Positions 11,787-19,708 of a stretch of 64,000 bases of DNA are shown one piece after another (within the stretch, counting starts at the first letter, position 1; each line of letters begins with the position of its first letter). The stretch is taken from positions 62,001-126,000 of the forward strand of contig NZ_BMMF01000009.1 of the NCBI RefSeq assembly GCF_014645695.1. The letters are read 5' to 3'. A model generated the notes under the pieces. It did not search any database. It was not told the DNA's origin and saw nothing but the letters and a program-made list of their open reading frames with translations. The position numbers and the translations under genes were made by a program. This DNA comes from Salinarimonas ramus. GTDB lineage: Bacteria > Pseudomonadota > Alphaproteobacteria > Rhizobiales > Beijerinckiaceae.

Positions 11787-12854
11787 ATGGCGACCCTCGC
11801 GGCGGCCTTCGCCGTCCCCGGCGCCCTCGAGACGCCGACCGGCGGTTACGCCTATGCGCGCGAGATCCTCGCGCGCTTTCCCACCCACGGGATCGACGCG
11901 CAGGTCGTGCGGCTGCCAGGCGGCTTCCCGAACCCGACGACGGAGGATCTCGTCGAGACGGCGCGTCTCCTCGCCGCGGTGCCCGGCGAGGCCGCCCTCC
12001 TCGTCGACGGCCTCGCCTACGGCGCCCTGCCGGCGGCGACGCTCGACGCCTTCGCGCGCCCGCTCGTGGCGCTGGTGCATCATCCGCTCGGCCTGGAGAG
12101 CGGCATCGCGCCCGACCGCGCCGCCGCCCTGATCGAGACGGAGCGCCGGGCGCTCGCGCGAGCGACGCGGGTCGTCACCACGAGCCCGACGACGGCGCGC
12201 ACCCTCGTCTCCGATTTCGGCGTCCCGCCCGATCGCCTCACCGTCGCCGAGCCCGGCACCGAGCCGGCGGCGCGGGCCGCGGGAGCGCCCGCGGGCGCGC
12301 CGCCGGCGCTCGTCGCCATGGGCGCCGTCACGCCGCGCAAGGGATACGACGTCCTGATCGCCGCCCTCGCCCGCCTCGCAGACAGGCCGTGGAGCCTCAC
12401 CATCGTCGGCGCGACGGACCGCGCGCCGGACCTCGCGGCCGCGCTCGCGGCGCAGGTCCGCGAGGCCGGGCTCGCCGAGCGCATCCGCTTCACCGGCGCC
12501 GTCGACGACGCGACGCGCGACGCGCTGATGGCGGGGGCGGACGCCTTCGTCTCGGCCTCGCTCTACGAGGGCTACGGCATGGTGCTGGCCGAGGCCATGG
12601 CGCGCGGCCTGCCGCTCGTGGCCTCCACCGGCGGGGCGGCGGCGGAAACCGCGCCGGACGCGGCCGCGCTGAAGGTGCCGCCCGGCGACGTCGACGCCCT
12701 CGCCGACGCACTCGCCCGCATGCTGGGCGACGACGCCCTGAGACGGCGCCTCGCGGACGCCTCCTTCGCCGCGGGACGGCGCCTGCCCACCTGGGACGAC
12801 ACGACGGCGCGGATCGCCCGCGTCCTGCACGACAGCCTGGAGACCACCCGATGA
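11787..12854 (+). CDS. Glycosyltransferase family 4 (GT-B fold)
   Basis: 355 residues. Retaining GT4 enzyme. The N-terminal acceptor domain contains GGYAYAREIL near residue 20 and HHPLGLE near 95. The donor domain begins about residue 175 with ALVAMGAVTPRKGYDVLI, and the donor-binding E-x7-E motif is in SLYEGYGMVLAEA (about 252-264). No signal peptide or membrane segment, so it should act in the cytoplasm on a soluble or peripheral acceptor. It starts two bases after the pterin-synthase-like gene and its stop overlaps the methyltransferase ATG (ATGA). The acceptor could be a pterin; that is inference from neighbours only. Confidence 0.85.
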   Translation: MATLAAAFAVPGALETPTGGYAYAREILARFPTHGIDAQVVRLPGGFPNPTTEDLVETARLLAAVPGEAALLVDGLAYGALPAATLDAFARPLVALVHHPLGLESGIAPDRAAALIETERRALARATRVVTTSPTTARTLVSDFGVPPDRLTVAEPGTEPAARAAGAPAGAPPALVAMGAVTPRKGYDVLIAALARLADRPWSLTIVGATDRAPDLAAALAAQVREAGLAERIRFTGAVDDATRDALMAGADAFVSASLYEGYGMVLAEAMARGLPLVASTGGAAAETAPDAAALKVPPGDVDALADALARMLGDDALRRRLADASFAAGRRLPTWDDTTARIARVLHDSLETTR

Positions 12855-13705
12855 GCGGCTTCTCGCCCGATTGGCTCGACCTGCGTGAGGGAGCCGACCA
12901 CCGCGCGCGCGACGCCGCGCTGGAGGCGCGGCTCGCAGACTACCTCGCCGGGCGCGAGACGATCACGGTCGTCGATCTCGGCTGCGGCCTCGGCTCGAAC
13001 CTGCGCGGGCTCTCCCGCGTGCTGCCCGGTCGCCAATCCTGGCGGCTCGTCGACCACGATCCGACGCTCCTCGCCGGCGCACGCGAGCGCCTCGCCGCCT
13101 GGGCCGACGCGGCCCGCGACGACGGCGGCGGCGGGCTGAGGCTGGAGAAGGACGGCCGGCAGATCACGGTCTCCTTCGCGCAGGCCGACCTCGCGGGCGA
13201 CCTCGACGGCGCCCTCGCTTGTAGCGCCGGCGGCGCGCCCGACCTCGTGACGGCGGCGGCGCTCTTCGATCTGTGCGGTGCGAGCTTCCTCACGCGCTTC
13301 GCGCAGGCCGTGGCGGCGCGGCGCGCGGCCTTCCACACGGTGCTCACCTACGACGGCCGCGAGACCTGGGAGCCGGCGCACCCCCTCGATGCGGCGTTCC
13401 GCGACGCCTTCGTCGCGCATCAGGGCGAGGACAAGGGCTTCGGCCCGTCGCTGGGCCCGGCGGCGACGGCGCATCTCGCGCGCGCCTTCGCGGATGCCGG
13501 CTATGCGGCGCACCAGGGCGAGAGCCCGTGGCGGCTCGAGGCGCCGCGGGACGCCGCCCTGATCCGCGCGCTGGCGGAGGGACAGGCGCAGGCCGTGGCG
13601 GAGACGGGCCGGCTCGCGCCCGACGCCGTCGCGTCCTGGCGCGCGGCTCGGATCGAGGCGCCGCGCGCCACGATCGGTCACGCGGACCTGCTCTGCCTGC
13701 CGTGA
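12851..13705 (+). CDS. Class I SAM-dependent methyltransferase, last gene of the pterin-like operon
   Basis: 284 residues. Motif I VVDLGCGLGSNLRGL (about 40-54) and the acidic loop WRLVDHDPTLL (about 64-74) define a class I methyltransferase. AALFDLCG near residue 138 is the post-motif region that normally lines the acceptor pocket. The ATG overlaps the glycosyltransferase stop, so the pair is translationally coupled. A 15-bp tandem repeat follows the stop codon. Substrate unknown. Confidence 0.82.
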   Translation: MSGFSPDWLDLREGADHRARDAALEARLADYLAGRETITVVDLGCGLGSNLRGLSRVLPGRQSWRLVDHDPTLLAGARERLAAWADAARDDGGGGLRLEKDGRQITVSFAQADLAGDLDGALACSAGGAPDLVTAAALFDLCGASFLTRFAQAVAARRAAFHTVLTYDGRETWEPAHPLDAAFRDAFVAHQGEDKGFGPSLGPAATAHLARAFADAGYAAHQGESPWRLEAPRDAALIRALAEGQAQAVAETGRLAPDAVASWRAARIEAPRATIGHADLLCLP

Positions 13706-13723
13706 GGGCGGCGCGGCCGGCCG

Positions 13724-13783
13724 AGGCGAGACCAGATCAGGCGAGACCGGATCAGGCGAGCCCGGCTCAGGCGAGTCCCTGGA
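13724..13783. repeat. 15-bp tandem repeat, three to four units, spanning a 3' gene end
   Basis: Units AGGCGAGACCAGATC (13724), AGGCGAGACCGGATC (13739), AGGCGAGCCCGGCTC (13754) and a decayed fourth beginning AGGCGAGTCC (13769). They lie between two convergent genes and run into the last codons of the FAD oxidoreductase, whose C-terminus is therefore formed partly by repeat sequence. Confidence 0.88.
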
Positions 13784-14882
13784 CGAAGCGCCGGTCGATG
13801 CGATCCTTCAGCCACCAGACGAGCCGCCCCTCCAGAGCGAGGTGTCGCCCGCGCGCGGCGATGGCGCGCCCGTCGGCGGTGGACATGAGGACGAGCCAGT
13901 TCGTCTGCGGGGAATAGGGCACGAGCGGCTCGCCGCGAACGGCGCGACGCAGGTTCTCGGCGAGGATCGGCCCCTGGCGCACGGCGAAGACGCCGGCCTT
14001 CGGGCGCGGATCCGTGACGGAGCCCGCGCAATCGCCCGCCGCGAAGACGCGCGGATCGCCGACGCTGCGCAGCGTCGCGTCAACCGCGAGGAAGCCGCGC
14101 GCGTCCGCCGCGAGCCCCGATCGCGCGACGAGGGGCGGCGGCGCGGCGCCCACCGCGACGAGGGTCGCCCGCGAGGCGATTGTCCGCCCGCTCGCGAGAA
14201 TGACGGCCTCGGGCTCGACGCGCGCGACGCGGTCGTTCTCCACGAGCGCGATCGACGCCTGCGCGAGCCGCGCGCGGGCGATGCGGCGGGCGCGGCCGTT
14301 GAGCTCCGGCAGCAGGGCGTGCGCCGTGACGATTGTGAGGGTCGGGCCCTGCTCACTCCTAGCCTCCGCCCGCAGGCGGCGCGCCAGCGCGAAGGCGAGG
14401 CACAGCCCCGCCGCCCCGCCGCCGACGACGACCACGTCTCGTGGGCCGTCCGGCTCCCTCACCGCGGAAATCAGGCGATCGATCTTGGCGAGGAGATCCC
14501 CGATCGGCTTGACCGCGATGGCGTGCTCCCGCGCGCCGGGGATGCGAGAGAGATCCGGCGTGATGCCGATGTCGAGCGACACGAGATCGTAGGGCACGTG
14601 CGCGCCGTCCCCGAGCACGACCTCGCGCGCGTCGCGATCGATGCGCTCGGCCGCGCCCAGCACGAAGCGACCGCCGGCCTCTTCGACGAGGCGGCGCACG
14701 TCGATGTGCATCGCCTCGCGCGCATAGAGCCCGGCGACGTGCCCTGGCAGCATGCCGGAATAGGGCGAGGTCTCGGCCGGCGAGACCAGCGTGAGCGCGA
14801 TCCCCGGCTCCGGCCGCTTGCGCAGCGCATCGAGCACCAGGGCGTGGCTGTGCCCGCCGCCCACCAGAACCAGCTTCGTCAT
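13767..14882 (-). CDS. FAD/NAD(P)-dependent oxidoreductase, SelD-N-terminal type (stand-alone)
   Basis: 371 residues. Starts LVLVGGGHSHALVL, an FAD dinucleotide site with the GGGHSH variant that marks the pyridine nucleotide-disulfide oxidoreductase family often fused to the N-terminus of selenophosphate synthetase. A second nucleotide site VVVVGGGAAGL is near residue 145 and the second FAD motif FAAGDCA near 300. TSPYSGMLPGHVAG near residue 40 is also typical of the family. Here it is free-standing with no selD in the window. The ATG at 14882 has a strong GGGGGGAG site; the upstream 34 codons of the open frame are not convincing. Confidence 0.8.
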   Translation of the reverse strand: MTKLVLVGGGHSHALVLDALRKRPEPGIALTLVSPAETSPYSGMLPGHVAGLYAREAMHIDVRRLVEEAGGRFVLGAAERIDRDAREVVLGDGAHVPYDLVSLDIGITPDLSRIPGAREHAIAVKPIGDLLAKIDRLISAVREPDGPRDVVVVGGGAAGLCLAFALARRLRAEARSEQGPTLTIVTAHALLPELNGRARRIARARLAQASIALVENDRVARVEPEAVILASGRTIASRATLVAVGAAPPPLVARSGLAADARGFLAVDATLRSVGDPRVFAAGDCAGSVTDPRPKAGVFAVRQGPILAENLRRAVRGEPLVPYSPQTNWLVLMSTADGRAIAARGRHLALEGRLVWWLKDRIDRRFVQGLA

Positions 14883-15044
14883 GCTCCCCCCATACGCCCG
14901 TCCCGCGCCTCGAGGCCCGCGCCGGATACCCGCGCCACCATGGTCTCCTTCGCTCTCGCAGGCGAAGTGTTGCATCCCGCCCACAGGTTTGCGCGTCTCC
15001 CCTCTGATATGGTCGCTTTTCTCAACCCGTCAGGCCCCGCGAGA

Positions 15045-16250
15045 ATGGCGCGTCAACGCTCCCCCCAGAGAGATCCCGCCGCGGACGCGGCCGCGCTCCT
15101 GCGACGCCTCGGCTTCGCCATCCTAATGATCGGCCTGCCGATCGCCGCCCTCGTGGCGCGCCGCGGCGTCGTGGTGATGGCGCCTGTGGGGATCGCTCTG
15201 CTCGTCATCGCGGCGCTGATCGACGGCGAGCACCGGCGCGTGTCGCACGCGGTCCAATCCCTGGCCGGGCGGCTCGCCGGCATCGCCGGGATCGTCGTCC
15301 TGGGCTGGGCGCTGCTGTCGCTGGCCTGGGCGCCCTTCGCCGCGCCCGCGGCGGAGCGCCTGGGCAATCTCGCGGCGACGCTGGCCGTCGGCGTCGCCGG
15401 CTACCTCGCGCTGCCGGTGCGCATGCGCTCGGCCAACCTCTACCCGCTCGCCATCGGCGTGGGCGCCGCGGCGCTCCTCGCCATCGGGCTGCTCGCGATC
15501 GAGGACCGTCCCGCCTGGGACGAGGAGACGATCACCCGCGATCGCGGCGTCGTGGCGCTGGCGCTCCTGGTCTGGCCCGCCGCCGCCTGGCTGCATTCGC
15601 GCGGGCGCGACCTCCAGAGCGTCGCGATCGTGATGGCGGTGGCGGTCGCGACCGGTCTCGCGCCCACCCCGCTCGCCTTCGCGGGCTTCGCCACGGGCGC
15701 GGCCGTCTATCTCGTGGCGGCCTCCCGCCTCGTTCTCGCGGCGCGGATCGTCGCCTATGGCGGCGCGGGCCTCGTCCTCGCCGCGCCGCTCCTCGCGCTC
15801 GCCCTCGCCTCGCTCGATCCGGCGCTGGCCACCTGGCGGGAGATGATCGCGAGCGTGCCGGTGCGGCTCGTCACCGGCTACGGCTTCGAGACGGCTCTGC
15901 GCGGCCCGAGCGTCGGGCTGGTGCCGGCGGGCGGGCCGGAGACGACGCTCTTCGAGATCTGGGTCGATCTCGGCCTCGTCGGCGCCGCCGCGCTGGCCGT
16001 GGCGGTCTGGTCGGCGGCGCTGGGCGCGAGCCGCGTCGACGCCGCCGTGGCGCCCGGCGCGCTCGCCGCCGTCGCCGCGGGCCTCGCCCTCGTGGTGACC
16101 GGGGCGAGCTACACGGAGATGTGGTTCGTCACGAGCGCCGTGGTCGCGGCGCTCCTCTTCGCCGCCGTGGAGCGCGGCCAGTTCCGCACCCAGCGCCCGA
16201 AGGCGATCCTGAGCGCGATCCTGCGCCGGGGGCGGCGGGCGGAGCGGTGA
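15045..16250 (+). CDS. Polytopic membrane protein, O-antigen ligase-like
   Basis: About 401 residues with ten or more hydrophobic helices. The C-terminal half has the pattern GYGFETALRGP, then a periplasmic stretch and ETTLFEIWVDLGLVG, which resembles the large periplasmic loop and following helix of O-antigen ligases and polymerases. The start is uncertain: ATG 15045 gives a cytoplasmic basic N-terminus, ATG 15009 adds twelve residues, and neither has a strong ribosome site. No other polysaccharide gene is close by except opgH and the GT4. The 160 bases upstream also hold the promoter of the divergent oxidoreductase. Confidence 0.6.
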   Translation: MARQRSPQRDPAADAAALLRRLGFAILMIGLPIAALVARRGVVVMAPVGIALLVIAALIDGEHRRVSHAVQSLAGRLAGIAGIVVLGWALLSLAWAPFAAPAAERLGNLAATLAVGVAGYLALPVRMRSANLYPLAIGVGAAALLAIGLLAIEDRPAWDEETITRDRGVVALALLVWPAAAWLHSRGRDLQSVAIVMAVAVATGLAPTPLAFAGFATGAAVYLVAASRLVLAARIVAYGGAGLVLAAPLLALALASLDPALATWREMIASVPVRLVTGYGFETALRGPSVGLVPAGGPETTLFEIWVDLGLVGAAALAVAVWSAALGASRVDAAVAPGALAAVAAGLALVVTGASYTEMWFVTSAVVAALLFAAVERGQFRTQRPKAILSAILRRGRRAER

Positions 16251-16267
16251 GCGGGCCTATCCATGTC

Positions 16268-16296
16268 TTGACGATCGGACATGAATGTCCGATATG
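16268..16296 (+). promoter_or_regulatory. hicAB promoter with embedded palindromic operator
   Basis: A -35-like TTGACG is at 16268-16273. Directly after it lies a perfect palindrome, ATCGGACAT-GA-ATGTCCGAT, at 16274-16293 (nine-base arms), and the -10 region (GATATG at 16291 or TATGAC at 16293) overlaps its right end. A repressor bound here would occlude RNA polymerase. HicB antitoxins are known to autorepress, so HicB is the likely ligand; that assignment is inferred from position. Confidence 0.65.
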
Positions 16297-16315
16297 ACTT
16301 CGTAGTGGGTCGACC

Positions 16316-16513
16316 TTGGACAAGCGAGAGCGGTTCATCGCGGAACTTCGCCAGGAAGCGAAGGCTCGAGGCTTCTTCTTCGAGGTGACGCGCGCTCGCG
16401 GCAAAGGCGGCCACGTCATGATCTGGGTCGGAGACCGGGTGACGACGCTTCCGTCACGCGAGATCGATCCGAAGACCGCTCGCAAGATCCGGAAGGTACT
16501 GGATCTCGATTGA
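16316..16513 (+). CDS. hicA: HicA-type mRNA interferase toxin (TTG start)
   Basis: 65 residues. HicA toxins are small double-stranded-RNA-binding-fold ribonucleases that cleave mRNA when free. The sequence has the family pattern: a basic N-terminal helix, the central GGHVMIW carrying the catalytic-position His, then TLPSREIDPKTARKIRK leading into the last helix. No ATG or GTG exists in frame, so TTG at 16316 is taken as the start with a weak GGG ribosome site; poor initiation would keep toxin output low. The hicB gene follows after 18 bases. Confidence 0.8.
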   Translation: MDKRERFIAELRQEAKARGFFFEVTRARGKGGHVMIWVGDRVTTLPSREIDPKTARKIRKVLDLD

Positions 16514-16531
16514 TCGCCTGGAGGCACGCAT

Positions 16532-16963
16532 ATGCGGACCTACACCTATCCGGCCCTGATCGAGGACGGTGACGAGCATGGGCTCGTCGTCACCTTCCCG
16601 AACGTGCCCGAAGCCGTGACCCAGGGCGACGATCGCGACGATGCGCGCGCCATGGCCGTTGAGGCTCTGGGGCTCGCTCTGCTCACCTATCCGAAGCGCG
16701 GGCTCGCGCTCCCACCCGCGTCGGCCGGGCTCGAGGGGCACGAGCCGATCACGGTCGATGCAGAGACCGCGGCGAAGCTCGCCGTGCTGGAGGCGTTCGT
16801 CGCGTCCGGCATGGGGAAGGTCGAGCTCGCCAAGCGGCTCGGCAAGGACGAGAAGGAGGTCAGGCGCATCCTCGATCCGATGCACCCGACCAAGCTGCCG
16901 ACGCTCGAAGCCGCCCTCAATGCGCTGGGCCGCCGGCTCGTCGTCGGCATCGTCGACGTCTGA
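16532..16963 (+). CDS. hicB: HicB-type antitoxin with C-terminal helix-turn-helix
   Basis: 143 residues. The N-terminal partial RNase-H-like fold has the HicB pattern YPALIEDGDEHGLVVTFP then AVTQGDDRDDA. The C-terminal half (about 78-143) contains a helix-turn-helix, FVASGMGKVELAKRLGKDEKEVRRI, followed by TLEAALNALGRRL. It binds and blocks HicA and probably binds the palindrome at 16274-16293. Converges on the ABC ATPase gene, whose stop is only six bases away. Confidence 0.88.
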   Translation: MRTYTYPALIEDGDEHGLVVTFPNVPEAVTQGDDRDDARAMAVEALGLALLTYPKRGLALPPASAGLEGHEPITVDAETAAKLAVLEAFVASGMGKVELAKRLGKDEKEVRRILDPMHPTKLPTLEAALNALGRRLVVGIVDV

Positions 16964-16969
16964 CGGGCC

Positions 16970-17971
16970 TCAAGCCGCGTCCTTCACCGCGAGCCGGCCC
17001 TCGTGCACCGCGTGGCAGGCGACGCCGCCGGCGAGCGGGGGGCGCTCCACGCGGCAGCGCTCGTTGGCGAAGGGGCAGCGCGGATTGAAGGTGCAGCCCG
17101 AGGGCGGGTTGATCGGGTTGGGGATCTCGCCCGCCACCGGCTCGCGGTCGCGACCGGACATGGCGAGGTCGGGCACCGCGTCGAGCAGCATGCGCGTGTA
17201 GGGGTGCTTGGGGTTCTGGAACATCTCCCGCCCGCCCGAGATCTCGACGATGCGGCCCAGATACATCACGCCGATCCGCGTCGCCATGTGGCGCACGACG
17301 GCGAGGTTGTGGGAGATGAACAGGTAGGTGAGCCCGAACTTGTCCTGCAGGTCCCGCATCAGGTTGAGGATCTGCGCCTGGACCGAGACGTCCAGCGCCG
17401 AGGTCGGCTCGTCGCACACGAGGAATTCCGCTTCCGACGCGAGCGCGCGGGCGATGGCCACGCGCTGACGCTGGCCGCCGGAGAACTCGTGGGGGTATTT
17501 CACCCCGTCGTCGGGATGCAGGCCCACCAGAGTCAGCAGCTCGCCCACGCGCGCGCGGATGTCCGCCTCGCCCTCGACGAGCTTGAAGGCTCGGATCGGC
17601 TCGGCCACGATCTGCTGGACGCGCCAGCGCGGGTTGAGCGAGGCGTAGGGATCCTGGAACACCATCTGGATGCGCCGGCGCAGGAGCTGGCGCTCGACCT
17701 GCGCCTTGGTGTCGCTCATCGAGATGCCGTCGATCGTCACCCCGCCGCCCGAGGGCGGCAGGAGGCCCACGACCATGCGCGCCACCGTGGACTTGCCCGA
17801 GCCGGATTCGCCCACGAGCGCGAAGGTCTCGCCGCGGGGAATGTCGAAGGAGACGCCGTCCACCGCCTTGAGGTACTGCTTCTCGCCGCCCTCGATCACA
17901 CGGTTGAGCCACGGCTTCGAGACGTCGAAGGAGCGGGAGAGATCGCTGACGCGGACGAAGGGGGTGGTCAT
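16970..17971 (-). CDS. Dipeptide/oligopeptide ABC transporter ATPase, DppF/OppF type
   Basis: 333 residues. Powers peptide uptake at the inner membrane. Walker A is GESGSGKST, the ABC signature is FSGGQRQR, Walker B is FLVCDEPTSALD and the switch His is in FISHNLAVV. The C-terminal extension carries the oligopeptide-family cysteine motif CTFNPRCPFANERC. The start overlaps the dppD stop by one base (TGATG). This ATPase pair is the only one for two SBP-permease modules upstream. Confidence 0.93.
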   Translation of the reverse strand: MTTPFVRVSDLSRSFDVSKPWLNRVIEGGEKQYLKAVDGVSFDIPRGETFALVGESGSGKSTVARMVVGLLPPSGGGVTIDGISMSDTKAQVERQLLRRRIQMVFQDPYASLNPRWRVQQIVAEPIRAFKLVEGEADIRARVGELLTLVGLHPDDGVKYPHEFSGGQRQRVAIARALASEAEFLVCDEPTSALDVSVQAQILNLMRDLQDKFGLTYLFISHNLAVVRHMATRIGVMYLGRIVEISGGREMFQNPKHPYTRMLLDAVPDLAMSGRDREPVAGEIPNPINPPSGCTFNPRCPFANERCRVERPPLAGGVACHAVHEGRLAVKDAA

Positions 17972-19005
17972 CACGCGGCCTCCTCGGGCTTCTTCGCGGC
18001 GGCGAGGGTCTTGCCCTCGCCGAGGAAATGCGGCCCGGAGGCCGCGTCGTAGAGATGGCAGGCGACGCGATGCCCGCGCCAGGGCAGCGGGTCGGGCCGG
18101 TCCACCGTGCAGCGCCCGAAGCGGTAGCCGCAGCGCGGGTTGAAGGCGCAGCCCGGCGGGATGCGGTTCAAGCGGGGCATGGAGCCCGGGATCTGCACGA
18201 GCCGCGCGTCCTCGCCGGCGAGCGTGGGGATCGCGCCCATCAGCCCCTCCGCATAGGGATGGAGCGGGTTCTGGACGACGTCGTGGACGGGGCCGATCTC
18301 GGCGATGCGCCCGGCATACATCACGGCCACGCGGTCGGCCGTCTCGGCGATGACGCCCATGTCGTGGGTGACGAGCATGATCGCCGTGCCGTGCTCGCGC
18401 CCGAGCCGCTTGAGGAGCGTGATGATCTGGGCCTGGACCGAGACGTCGAGCGCCGTCGTCGGCTCGTCGGCGATGATCAGCTCGGGCTCCGCGCACAGGG
18501 CGAGCGCGATGACCACGCGCTGGCGCATGCCGCCGGAGAACTCGTGCGGATAGGAATCGATGCGCTTCTCCGGCGCCGGGATGCCGACCTCCGCCAGCAG
18601 GTCGACGGCGCGCCGGCGCGCCTGCGTCGGCGAGAGGTCGGTGTGCGTCGTGATCGTCTCGATGAGCTGCTCGGAGATCTTGTAGAGCGGGTTGAGCGAG
18701 GTCAGCGGGTCCTGGAAGATCATGCCGATGCGCTTGCCGCGCACCTTGCGCATCTCCTCGGGCGGCAAGTTGTCCACGCGCTGCCCCGACAGCAGGATCT
18801 CGCCCCCGGCGATGCGCCCGGGCGGGTCGATGAGCCCGATCACCGCCGAGCCCGTCACCGACTTGCCGGCGCCCGATTCGCCCACGACGCCGAGCACCTC
18901 GCCCTTGCCGATGTCGAAAGAGACGCCGTCGATCGCCTTGAGCACGCCGCGGCGGGTGTGGAACTCGACCCGGAGGTCGCGGACGGAGAGGACGGGGTCG
19001 CTCAT
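17971..19005 (-). CDS. Dipeptide/oligopeptide ABC transporter ATPase, DppD/OppD type
   Basis: 344 residues. Walker A GESGAGKSV, signature FSGGMRQR, Walker [13 protein letters not shown], switch His in LVTHDMGV, and the C-terminal cysteine cluster CAFNPRCGYRFGRC. Partner of the DppF-type ATPase to which it is coupled. The 93 bases upstream, before the unrecognised membrane gene, contain a 26-codon open frame ending over the dppD start (CGATGA), which may be a coupling leader or chance. Confidence 0.93.
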   Translation of the reverse strand: MSDPVLSVRDLRVEFHTRRGVLKAIDGVSFDIGKGEVLGVVGESGAGKSVTGSAVIGLIDPPGRIAGGEILLSGQRVDNLPPEEMRKVRGKRIGMIFQDPLTSLNPLYKISEQLIETITTHTDLSPTQARRRAVDLLAEVGIPAPEKRIDSYPHEFSGGMRQRVVIALALCAEPELIIADEPTTALDVSVQAQIITLLKRLGREHGTAIMLVTHDMGVIAETADRVAVMYAGRIAEIGPVHDVVQNPLHPYAEGLMGAIPTLAGEDARLVQIPGSMPRLNRIPPGCAFNPRCGYRFGRCTVDRPDPLPWRGHRVACHLYDAASGPHFLGEGKTLAAAKKPEEAA

Positions 19006-19098
19006 CGATGGTGCTTTCCGGCTGCGGCCGTGCTATAAGGCGTCAAAACGTGGAGGCCGTTCATGTCGGGTCCTATCATCATTCTCGTCTGACGAAGC

Positions 19099-19707
19099 TC
19101 ACTGCGGGGGCGAGGCGAGATAGCGGTCGATTGCCTTCTGGGCCTGGTCTGCCGCCGATAGCATGTCTTCGCCGAGGCGCATCAAGCCGTCGACTGCCGC
19201 ACTCTGCCGATCGTCCGCGAGATGCTCGTACATTCCGGCTGAAAACGCTCGTACCAACGCCGTCATCCTGCGGTCATGATCGAAGAACGCGACGATCGCG
19301 TCAATTACGTCGACCGGCAATAGGTCGAGGTCGCCCTTCAGGTCGTCGAACGCGATCAGCATCTCGATTGCCGCTCCTTGGGGCGTCTCTTTCTCCTCGG
19401 ACGCAGCGTCCGTTGTGGCGGCTTCGCCCTTCGCCTTCGTGGAGACGTTCTCCAAAAAGGTCCGGCGCGTCTGCTCGATGACATCAGCGGAAAATTGCTG
19501 ACGAAGGGGCAGGGCAGCGATCGCAATGACGCGTTGCGTCGCCACGAGAAGCCCTCGGACACGATCGCGTCGCCTCCTCAGCTCCATTTCGCGCTCGATC
19601 TCCTTCTCGGCGCGCACGCGATGGCGCCAAAGGTATATGGAGGCAAGCGCGGCGACGACGCCGCCGAGCGCAATGATGAGCGCAGCGCTGAGGGACCCGG
19701 TCGACAT
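19099..19707 (-). CDS. Unrecognised single-pass membrane protein inside the dpp operon
   Basis: 202 residues, not recognised. One N-terminal membrane segment (about 7-28) is followed by a highly charged basic stretch (about 28-52, many R and E) and a helical cytoplasmic domain rich in acidic residues and leucines. Codon use is visibly less GC-biased than that of its neighbours, with many A/T third positions, which hints at later arrival. It sits between the permease stop (two bases away) and the ATPase pair, on the same strand, so it is transcribed with the importer. Its ribosome site lies in the end of the permease gene. Role unknown; it could be a regulator or accessory subunit. Confidence 0.7.
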   Translation of the reverse strand: MSTGSLSAALIIALGGVVAALASIYLWRHRVRAEKEIEREMELRRRRDRVRGLLVATQRVIAIAALPLRQQFSADVIEQTRRTFLENVSTKAKGEAATTDAASEEKETPQGAAIEMLIAFDDLKGDLDLLPVDVIDAIVAFFDHDRRMTALVRAFSAGMYEHLADDRQSAAVDGLMRLGEDMLSAADQAQKAIDRYLASPPQ

Positions 19708-19708
19708 T

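Noticed and set aside
19002-19079. 26-codon minus-strand frame ending over the dppD start
   Set aside because: A coupling leader is possible, but there is no ribosome site and no recognisable sequence; kept only as a remark under dppD.
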